20,807 bases of DNA from Nitrospirota bacterium. Its GTDB lineage: Bacteria > Nitrospirota_A > Leptospirillia > Leptospirillales > Leptospirillaceae. A program made the translations under genes and the position numbers. The notes under the pieces were generated by a model. The model was not told where the DNA came from. It saw only the letters and a program-made list of their open reading frames with translations, and searched no databases. Shown piece after piece: positions 15,429 through 20,807 of the stretch (positions are counted from its first letter, which is position 1; each line of letters starts with the position of its first letter). The stretch lies in the NCBI GenBank assembly GCA_021844645.1, contig JAKBTA010000018.1:1-20807 (forward strand), given 5' to 3'.

Positions 15429-15454
15429 CTTCTCTATCTTTTGCACTCTTCGAA
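15411..15454. repeat. Inverted repeat straddling the DUF4268 stop
   Basis: TTCGAAGAG (15411-15419) and CTCTTCGAA (15446-15454) are exact inverted copies 26 bases apart. On the minus strand the hairpin is followed by a T-run (complement of 15403-15410), so it could terminate minus-strand transcription. On the plus strand it is followed by A, not T. Confidence 0.45.
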
Positions 15455-15521
15455 AAAGTCTTCGACCATTTGAGGTCAGGGATCACCCAAGGCACTTCTG
15501 TCCCACATAACGAACTCTTAA

Positions 15522-15886
15522 TTGAGCCATATCGTCTTTAATATCGAGTACCGCTTTGTGTGGGTGACCAAGTACCGATGTAAGGTGTTGATGCGAGAGG
15601 TGGCGGAACGGGTGAGAGCCTTGGTCCGGGAGACCTGTGGAGTGTTCGAGATACGGATCATCAAATGGTATCGATCGATATTGTGAGGAGGATCAAGGGG
15701 CGAACAACGAGCGAGCTGTTCGAGGAGTTTCCCAACGGACGGAAGAAATATTGAGGGCAGCATTTTTTGGCGCGGGGTATCTTTGCGCGACGGTGGGAGC
15801 GATGGATGATGGAAGAGATGATCAAAAGCTATCTGGAACATCTCTAACCGCGCCCCAATGATGAGTCCGAGATGGAATTGGAGTAG
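15522..15886 (+). pseudogene. Degraded IS200/IS605-type transposase TnpA
   Basis: The frame from TTG 15522 reads SHIVFNIEYRFVWVTKYR, the conserved start of Y1 transposases, then CKVLMREVAERVRALVRE and FEIRIIKW. At that point the HUH block (normally D-H-V-H followed by a P-P loop) is missing; the sequence jumps to SIDIVRRIKGRTTSELFEEF. A TGA then sits where Trp is expected (RKKY-stop-GQHF). One frameshift precedes GYLCATVGAM and another precedes MEEMIKSYLEHL. A further in-frame TAA precedes PRPNDESEMELE and the final TAG. At least two frameshifts, two stops and one deletion of about 20 codons make the gene inactive. The catalytic His pair is gone, so it cannot move itself. Confidence 0.85.
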
Positions 15887-15938
15887 GACGCGTCGTTAAG
15901 CCAACGCGTATCCGGACTTCCAGTTCGCAATGCAAAAT

Positions 15939-15956
15939 CACAAGCTTCAGTTGGTG
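15939..15956 (+). repeat. Probable right-end hairpin of the IS200-type relic
   Basis: CACAAGC and GTTGGTG pair around a TTCA loop with one A-G mismatch and one G-T wobble. Imperfect subterminal hairpins of this kind are where IS200/IS605 transposases bind. It lies 53 bases after the tnpA relic and 30 bases before the next gene. The exact element ends are not determined. Confidence 0.45.
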
Positions 15957-15985
15957 GGTGTTTAGTTGAGGAACGGAGGGTTTTC

Positions 15986-16462
15986 GTGTCTTCCGAAATA
16001 GCTGTTTTTCCCGAAACAAGTCCAACCCGGTACCTGACCGGTATGGTGGCGCTGAATATTCCCGCCCCGGAAAAGACGGGGGGCGACTGGCATTTTTGGG
16101 GGATTTTCGATTCCCCTTGCTTCCCGGATAATCTGACCCTGGCTGGAGAGGGCCTCGAATGGAATACGAATGCTCTATTCGGAGGATTTGGGATTCATGA
16201 GTGCTCGGACTCTCTTCGATGCTGGGGCATTTCAATTCCGCACGGAACAAGGGTTTACTCTGCCAATCATTACCGGGCCATTTTCGATATGCTGTACCGC
16301 TCCGTATCGAAAGGACAAGTTCCCCGGCACTTGGCAATCTCCGACTGGTTGGATACGGACGAGCACAAGAAAACATTTTTTCGACTTCTCGATCAGTTTC
16401 TCCCGAAGTTTTCTTCTTCCGAGAAAGACTTGGTGTCCTCCTGGATCAAGCCACAACTATGA
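15986..16462 (+). CDS. Uncharacterised protein, candidate antitoxin of the AbiEii-like pair
   Basis: The protein has 158 residues from GTG 15986, which has GGAGGG five bases upstream. I do not recognise the family. It is soluble and acidic-to-neutral, rich in aromatic residues: KTGGDWHFWGIF, then AGEGLEWNTNALFGGFGIHEC near the middle, then GTRVYSANHYRAIFDML and a charged C-terminal helix. No classical DNA-binding helix-turn-helix or AbiEi winged helix is obvious. Its TGA overlaps the ATG of the AbiEii-like gene (ATGA), the arrangement of toxin-antitoxin pairs with the antitoxin first. The antitoxin role is therefore inferred from position. The promoter must lie in or near the IS relic, since only 29 bases separate its end hairpin from the start. 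Confidence 0.65.
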   Translation: MSSEIAVFPETSPTRYLTGMVALNIPAPEKTGGDWHFWGIFDSPCFPDNLTLAGEGLEWNTNALFGGFGIHECSDSLRCWGISIPHGTRVYSANHYRAIFDMLYRSVSKGQVPRHLAISDWLDTDEHKKTFFRLLDQFLPKFSSSEKDLVSSWIKPQL

Positions 16463-17145
16463 CGCCCCGTCAACGAATCCATGTCGATATCATGAAAAGT
16501 ATTGCCCGTTCCCTGGCGGATACCCCGCTCATTCTCAAAGGAGGGACGGCTCTTCTTTTTGCGTATGGACTTGACCGATTCTCCGAAGATCTTGATTTTG
16601 ACAGCAACAAATATCTTCGTCTTGAAAACCGGATAGAAAAAGCCACAGGCCCCCTTGTAAAGATCGACTCTGTTGACATTCCCAAAAATACTCAAACAGT
16701 CCAGCGTTACCGTGTCAAATATAGCACGAAGGAGATGTCGGGTTCTTTGAAGATTGAAGTATCCTGTAGAGATTCTTATAATCTTTCCCGGTCTCATTTT
16801 CATGAAGGAATCCGCGTATACGATCTTCCTGTTCTCGTCGACCATAAACTTGAAGCCTTCCAAGAGCGAACAGCTGCCCGGGATCTTTACGATCTCCATT
16901 TCCTTCTCATCGAGAAACCTGGCGCGTTTTCTCCGGGACAAACCCAAATACTGGTCGAATCCACCCGTAATATCGATGCTCTCGAACATCGATTCATCGA
17001 GCCATTCAAAGAGGATCCCATCCTTCAAAACACCGATGTTGGTCGTCTTGTTTTATCCATTTACGATCTCTCCCGACATCTTCAGTCTCAATTGCATAAA
17101 AATTCTGCCATGGCAAAAGGATCCGGGAGATCAGAAAAGGAGTAA
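16459..17145 (+). CDS. AbiEii/AbiGii-family nucleotidyltransferase, candidate toxin
   Basis: The protein has 228 residues from ATG 16459, coupled to the preceding gene by ATGA. The reading frame is open further upstream, but that part lies inside the partner gene. LILKGGTALLFAYGLDRFSE runs into D44-L-D46-F-D. This is the nucleotidyltransferase signature of the AbiEii family: K-G-G-T, R-x-S-x-D-L-D-F, with D44 and D46 as metal ligands. Further on, VLVDHKLEAFQERTAARDLYDLHFLL carries the conserved Lys and R-D-x-x-D. AbiEii-type toxins transfer nucleotides, some to tRNA acceptor ends, and can act in phage abortive infection. The length is short relative to AbiEii itself (about 300), like other stand-alone members. 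The C-terminus is charged and low in conservation. Confidence 0.85.
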   Translation: MTPRQRIHVDIMKSIARSLADTPLILKGGTALLFAYGLDRFSEDLDFDSNKYLRLENRIEKATGPLVKIDSVDIPKNTQTVQRYRVKYSTKEMSGSLKIEVSCRDSYNLSRSHFHEGIRVYDLPVLVDHKLEAFQERTAARDLYDLHFLLIEKPGAFSPGQTQILVESTRNIDALEHRFIEPFKEDPILQNTDVGRLVLSIYDLSRHLQSQLHKNSAMAKGSGRSEKE

Positions 17146-17761
17146 TCAAAAAAATGGACGGACTTGAGCTTTGACTCTGTTGGACATCCGGATCAACAAC
17201 CCATCAAAAAGACCATCGGACGCAAGAAAAAAGAAGGACTCGGGAGAGCGGCACATCTCTTTATTATCTCTCCGAAGACCGGGTCGCGTTTTCCAGGAAA
17301 AAAAGACCCGAACAAAAACTGCTCCGAAAGGAGTGTTTTGCTACAGAGTCCATGCCCAGGCGAATTTCGACATGGACAAAATATGGGTGAGGGAGTCCGT
17401 CGGAAGATTCGAAATCGAAAAAGGCCAGTTGACCGACTTTTAGAATTTCGTCGTCGATCATGGCAAAGACTGTGCCGGATATTTTTTCCGTTCCCGGGGC
17501 GATCAATTGCCCAATCAATCCAGCGTTTCAAGAATTCTCCAAAAAAATAAGGCATGCATGGGATGTCAGTCTTTCATCGGTACTTCGATCTTGTGTGGGA
17601 GTGCATTCTCTCGTAGCACGTCGTAACTCCTTTCGTTTCACCCTTCAGGCGCTAAACCGTTGGCGTCGACACCTGGCTGTTTAATAGAAACGATCAGGGA
17701 TTTTTCGTTTTCTCTTCTTTTTTTCTCCATCCAATGGCGGTTCTTTTGCGCCTCTCAATGC
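17146..17761. other. Gene-debris region between the toxin gene and the hrcA promoter
   Basis: No intact gene is convincing over about 600 bases. Overlapping short frames occur on both strands. The best coding-like text is on the minus strand (see the relic at 17264-17555). A 16-codon frame on the minus strand (about 17570-17620), with AAAGGAG upstream, reads LRENALPHKIEVPMKD and stops; I cannot interpret it. T-rich sequence lies at 17698-17730. The region looks like decayed accessory DNA. Confidence 0.5.
17264..17555 (-). pseudogene. Possible gamma-glutamylcyclotransferase-like relic
   Basis: Reading the minus strand, MPYFFGEFLKRW from 17555 resembles the family's opening (L-F-V-Y-G-T-L). 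After a one-frame shift, IAPGTEKISGTVFAMIDDEI (from about 17506) and then PYFVHVEIRLG resemble the P-G, V-x-G-x-V-F-x-V-x-D-x-x-L and Y-x-R-x-x-V-x-V elements of AIG2/GGCT proteins. The frame change and the shortened middle would make it non-functional. The match is by eye, short, and could be coincidence. Confidence 0.25.
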
Positions 17762-17790
17762 TTGACAAGGGATATGGCCCCTGTTAATGT
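17762..17790 (+). promoter_or_regulatory. Sigma70-type promoter of hrcA-grpE-dnaK
   Basis: TTGACA at 17762-17767 and TAATGT at 17785-17790 are separated by 17 bases. The -35 is perfect and the -10 matches at three of six positions. The CIRCE element starts one base after the -10, so HrcA bound there would cover the transcription start. Confidence 0.65.
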
Positions 17791-17791
17791 T

Positions 17792-17818
17792 TTAGCACTC
17801 ACTTGATGCGAGTGCTAA
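17792..17818. promoter_or_regulatory. CIRCE operator for HrcA
   Basis: TTAGCACTC, nine bases, then GAGTGCTAA is an exact match to the CIRCE consensus. It lies 40 bases before the hrcA start, in the expected place for autoregulation of a heat-shock operon. Confidence 0.97.
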
Positions 17819-17858
17819 TTTTTGACGGGCACATGTGCAGATGCAGTAGAGGTGACAG

Positions 17859-18905
17859 ATGATGGATGAAAGAAGTTGGGAAGTATTAAATGCGACGGTG
17901 GTAGGCTATATTAGGAATGCCAGTCCGATCGGTTCTCGGGCCGTCAATCGGCAGTTTGGCCTGAACTACTCTCCTGCCACGATCAGAAATGTCATGGCGG
18001 ATCTTGAGGAGACGGGCTATCTGATGCACCCGCATACCTCGGCGGGAAGGGTTCCGACTCCGAAGGGGTTCCGGTATTTCGTTGACAACACACGGTTCCC
18101 GGGGCTGGAACCGGAGTCCGCAGACCAGCTCTCGCATCTTCTTGATGCGGTGCTTGCGGATACGGCTTCCCCTGATTTACTTTCGGTCTTGTCTACGGTC
18201 ATCAACCTGGTGAGCAGGATGACCCGTTCCACGGGAATCTTGCTGGGGGCAGGGACAAATATCGAGGAACGTCTTCTTTCCCTTGACCTTGTCCAGATTT
18301 CTCCGCGCCATGTTCTGATGGTCATTATCACCGAAACAGGATCATTGCTGAAAAAGACGCTTCTCATTCCGGAAAATGTGGATATTCTGGAAGTGATCGC
18401 CATGGGTGATAAACTCAGCCGAAAGGCCCGGCACAAGACGCTTCTCGAGGTCAGAAACGAGATCACTTCCGAACTCGATGCTCTCGGCAAGTCGGTGCTC
18501 GACGTTTTTACCCAGCTGACATCGCTTGCGCCTGTTCCGGATGTGAGGGTTTTTTGCACCTCTTATTTCGCTGAAGTTCCCGAATTCAAAAATGCGAATA
18601 CCCTGAGGGAGATCATGGAGGTGTTCGAGGAACAGTCCGCTCTTTACAGGGTGTTTGAAGAACTTTTGACGGAAGACCAGATGGCTCTCAGGATCGGAAA
18701 TGAAATACCTGTGCGGGCACTTGAGCCCTGCACGCTGATTGCCATTCCGCTTCGAAGCGGCAATATATGGCTGGGATCGATCGGTCTTGTGGGACCGATC
18801 AGGATGAATTACGACCAGGTCATCCCCATCATGAATTACCTGTCCGACCGACTGAATCTCTGGATCGATGAGGTTATGCCTCCGAGTCATAACCCCGCTC
18901 CGTAG
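17859..18905 (+). CDS. hrcA: Heat-inducible transcription repressor HrcA
   Basis: The protein has 348 residues, normal for HrcA. It represses heat-shock genes by binding CIRCE and depends on GroEL for folding. The N-terminal winged-helix domain contains PIGSRAVNRQFGLNYSPATIRNVMADLEETGYL and then HPHTSAGRVPTPKGFRYFVD, the family's diagnostic block. Later segments include RMTRSTGILLGAG, IGNEIPVRALEPCTLIAIPL and LGSIGLVGPIRMNYDQVIPIMNYL, typical of the GAF-like and dimerisation regions. Two adjacent ATG codons (17859, 17862) follow GAGGTGA; the second has the better spacing, but both are possible. A perfect CIRCE lies upstream and grpE and dnaK follow. Confidence 0.97.
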   Translation: MMDERSWEVLNATVVGYIRNASPIGSRAVNRQFGLNYSPATIRNVMADLEETGYLMHPHTSAGRVPTPKGFRYFVDNTRFPGLEPESADQLSHLLDAVLADTASPDLLSVLSTVINLVSRMTRSTGILLGAGTNIEERLLSLDLVQISPRHVLMVIITETGSLLKKTLLIPENVDILEVIAMGDKLSRKARHKTLLEVRNEITSELDALGKSVLDVFTQLTSLAPVPDVRVFCTSYFAEVPEFKNANTLREIMEVFEEQSALYRVFEELLTEDQMALRIGNEIPVRALEPCTLIAIPLRSGNIWLGSIGLVGPIRMNYDQVIPIMNYLSDRLNLWIDEVMPPSHNPAP

Positions 18906-18996
18906 GGCAGATTGTTTCTTGTTTTCGGCGCTTTTTGGGATCTGAGGTTTTTGTGATCTGGTTTTGGTATGTTAACCAATGAAGAAAAGAGGACCA

Positions 18997-19542
18997 ATGG
19001 AAGAGAATTTTCGTGAGGACAATCCATCCGGCAAGGATTCTCCGGAGGCAGCAAATCGCCCGGAAGATCCTGTGGGCGATGTCTCCCAGGCTGCTCCTGC
19101 CGAGCAGGAAAACTGGAAGGAGCAGTACGTCAGGCTTCTGGCCGATTTTGACAACTACAGAAAGCGGACCGCCAGGGACAGCGAAGAGTCCAGAAAATTT
19201 GCAAATGAGTCTCTTCTCTCCGCTTTTTTGCCGGTGCTCGACAACCTTGACCGTGCTCTGCACCATTTTGAGAAGCATCAGTCGACCGGGGGGGAGACCG
19301 ATTCCCTGATCGAAGGCGTTCGGCTGACCCAGAAACAGTTCGGAGAGCTTCTTGAGAAGTATCATGTGACAAAAGTTCCGACCCAGGGTGAGCTCTTTGA
19401 CCCGAATGTCCATGAAGCGATGGGATATGCGGAGACGCCGGACGTGCCGGAAGGAACGATCGTTGATGTGTACCAGCAGGGCTACCTCCTGCACAATCGT
19501 TTGTTGAGGCCAAGCCTTGTGACACTGGCAAGGAAGCCTTAG
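18997..19542 (+). CDS. grpE: Nucleotide-exchange factor GrpE
   Basis: The protein has 181 residues from ATG 18997, preceded by AAGAGGA. An ATG 18 bases upstream (18979) has no ribosome-binding site. The N-terminus is acidic and disordered. A long helix begins near [23 protein letters not shown], the dimer-forming GrpE helix. The C-terminal beta domain has [16 protein letters not shown] and [21 protein letters not shown], the GrpE signature. GrpE releases ADP from DnaK in the cytoplasm. The 91-base gap after hrcA shows no strong promoter or terminator, so it is probably cotranscribed. Confidence 0.96.
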   Translation: MEENFREDNPSGKDSPEAANRPEDPVGDVSQAAPAEQENWKEQYVRLLADFDNYRKRTARDSEESRKFANESLLSAFLPVLDNLDRALHHFEKHQSTGGETDSLIEGVRLTQKQFGELLEKYHVTKVPTQGELFDPNVHEAMGYAETPDVPEGTIVDVYQQGYLLHNRLLRPSLVTLARKP

Positions 19543-19661
19543 GTTCCTCCGTTTCCACTTCCCTTGTTTTGGGGAGGCGGGAGCGATCAAGTGAGTCTTT
19601 GAGATCGGATGCAAAAGGGTATTTCTTAACGGATAGTTCAAAAGAAGGGACGGTGTTCAAA

Positions 19662-20807
19662 ATGGCAAAAGTCATCGGAATTGATCTTGGAACGACAAAC
19701 TCAGTAGTCAGCATCATGGAGGGGGGAGAGCCGGTCGTCATTCCCAATCAGGAAGGTTCCCGGATCACACCTTCAGTTGTGGCTTTTACCGACAAGGGGG
19801 ACATTCTGGTCGGTCAGGTCGCAAAGCGACAGGCGATCACCAACCCTGAAAACACCATCTTTTCCGTCAAGCGCTTAATCGGACGCAAATTCAATTCCGA
19901 TGAGGTTGCCGATGCGAGAAAGAAGCTGCCCTACAAGATTGTCGCTTCTCCGAACGGAGACGCCCATGTCGAGATTCGTGGCAGGGTCTACAGCCCGGCT
20001 GAAATTTCGGCAAAAATCCTTGGGAAGCTCAAGCAGGCGGCAGAGGACTACCTTGGCGAGAAGGTAACTGAAGCGGTCATTACCGTTCCTGCTTATTTTA
20101 ATGACGCCCAGCGGCAGGACACCAAAAATGCCGGACAGATTGCCGGACTTAATGTCCTGAGGATCATCAACGAGCCAACGGCAGCTTCCCTTGCCTATGG
20201 ACTGGACAGCAAGAAAGAAGAGAAAATCGCCGTCTACGACCTGGGCGGTGGAACTTTTGACATCTCTGTCCTTGAAATCGGTGACGGAATCTTCGAGGTG
20301 AAGTCGACCAACGGAAACACTTTCCTGGGCGGTGACGATTTCGACATGAAGATCATCGACTTCCTGATTTCTGAATTCAAGAAGGACAACGGAATCGATC
20401 TCTCCAAGGACAAGATGGCGCTCCAGCGTTTGAAGGAAGCCGCCGAAAAGGCAAAGATCGAACTTTCGACAGCGATGGAGACTGAAGTCAATCTTCCGTA
20501 TATTACCGCTGACCAGACAGGACCCAAGCATCTGGTCCTGAAGATTTCCCGCTCCAAGCTCGAGCAGCTTGTGGACGATCTGGTCACCGGCTCGATCGAA
20601 CCTGTCAAAAAGGCAATGAGCGACGCTGGTCTGACGACATCCCAGATCGACGAGGTCGTTCTTGTGGGCGGACAGACCCGTATGCCCAAGGTTCAGGAGA
20701 CGGTCAAGAAGTTCTTTGGAAAAGAGCCCCATAAAGGTGTGAACCCGGATGAGGTTGTCGCGATCGGTGCCGCCATCCAGGGCGCGGTCCTGAAAGGGGA
20801 GGTCAAG
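19662..20807 (+). CDS. dnaK: Chaperone DnaK, N-terminal part (partial)
   Basis: From ATG 19662 the frame stays open through 382 codons to the window end, covering nearly the whole ATPase domain. It begins [20 protein letters not shown], with phosphate-1 loop [28 protein letters not shown] is phosphate loop 2, [13 protein letters not shown] the connecting segment, and [14 protein letters not shown] the adenosine motif. These are the three Hsp70 signatures in order. [17 protein letters not shown] is also intact. The substrate-binding domain is outside the window. An AAGAAGGGA site lies about eleven bases upstream. The gene is 119 bases after grpE with no terminator seen, and presumably belongs to the HrcA-controlled operon. 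Confidence 0.98.
   Translation, partial: MAKVIGIDLGTTNSVVSIMEGGEPVVIPNQEGSRITPSVVAFTDKGDILVGQVAKRQAITNPENTIFSVKRLIGRKFNSDEVADARKKLPYKIVASPNGDAHVEIRGRVYSPAEISAKILGKLKQAAEDYLGEKVTEAVITVPAYFNDAQRQDTKNAGQIAGLNVLRIINEPTAASLAYGLDSKKEEKIAVYDLGGGTFDISVLEIGDGIFEVKSTNGNTFLGGDDFDMKIIDFLISEFKKDNGIDLSKDKMALQRLKEAAEKAKIELSTAMETEVNLPYITADQTGPKHLVLKISRSKLEQLVDDLVTGSIEPVKKAMSDAGLTTSQIDEVVLVGGQTRMPKVQETVKKFFGKEPHKGVNPDEVVAIGAAIQGAVLKGEVK

Noticed and set aside
16201..16458. Long upstream extension of the AbiEii-like frame
   Set aside because: It overlaps the coupled partner gene in another frame, and the nucleotidyltransferase domain begins only after ATG 16459.
17164..17550. Plus-strand frames of 128 and 90 codons
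   Set aside because: Basic, low-complexity translations with no domain; the two overlap each other, and the opposite strand reads more like protein.
19543..19661. Separate promoter or terminator between grpE and dnaK
   Set aside because: TTGAGA and TATTTC are present but only 15 bases apart, and the C/G-rich inverted segments do not form a good stem with a T-run.
1..20807. CRISPR arrays, tRNA or rRNA genes
   Set aside because: No regularly spaced repeats, cloverleaf-like segments or conserved rRNA blocks were seen on reading both strands.

Overview
This window looks like chromosome from a Gram-negative bacterium of moderate GC content. Three observations suggest Leptospirillum or a close relative in the Nitrospirota: the aroC-aroK-aroB order, an acid-tolerant-style envelope and efflux gene set, and a multihaem cytochrome c. 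The assignment is an inference from general protein character, not from a marker gene. Lipoproteins, a TolC-type outer-membrane channel and membrane-fusion proteins do show an outer membrane.

Positions 1-3532 hold shikimate-pathway genes (end of aroC, aroK, aroB) in a tight run with overlapping stops and starts. They are followed by a GAF-GAF-ANTAR signalling protein, probably an RNA-binding antiterminator, and a small four-helix membrane protein. Positions 3529-5656 hold an exported DUF1571-like protein. It converges on queF (queuosine synthesis), and queF diverges from an LPP20-like lipoprotein gene that ends in a clear terminator.

Positions 5705-13738 form one long co-directional efflux locus. 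In order it has two matching palindromic operators, a TetR regulator, a tetrahaem cytochrome c554-like protein, EmrA1, EmrB1, a TolC-like channel, EmrA2 and EmrB2. Almost every junction is a stop/start overlap. Two inner-membrane pump/adaptor pairs therefore appear to share one outer-membrane channel under one regulator, with a periplasmic cytochrome c inserted at the front.

Positions 13739-17761 are an accessory island, visibly more AT-rich around the DUF4268 gene. It holds a structured leader, a possible small coupled ORF, a DUF4268 protein with a PD-(D/E)XK-like core, a wrecked IS200-type tnpA, a two-gene AbiEii-like toxin-antitoxin candidate with an unrecognised partner, and about 600 bp of gene debris.

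Positions 17762 to the end hold the heat-shock operon hrcA-grpE-dnaK (dnaK cut by the window). It is preceded by a sigma70-type promoter and a perfect CIRCE operator, so HrcA autoregulates it. The least described parts are the efflux-plus-cytochrome operon, the AbiEii partner protein and the DUF4268 locus with its leader.
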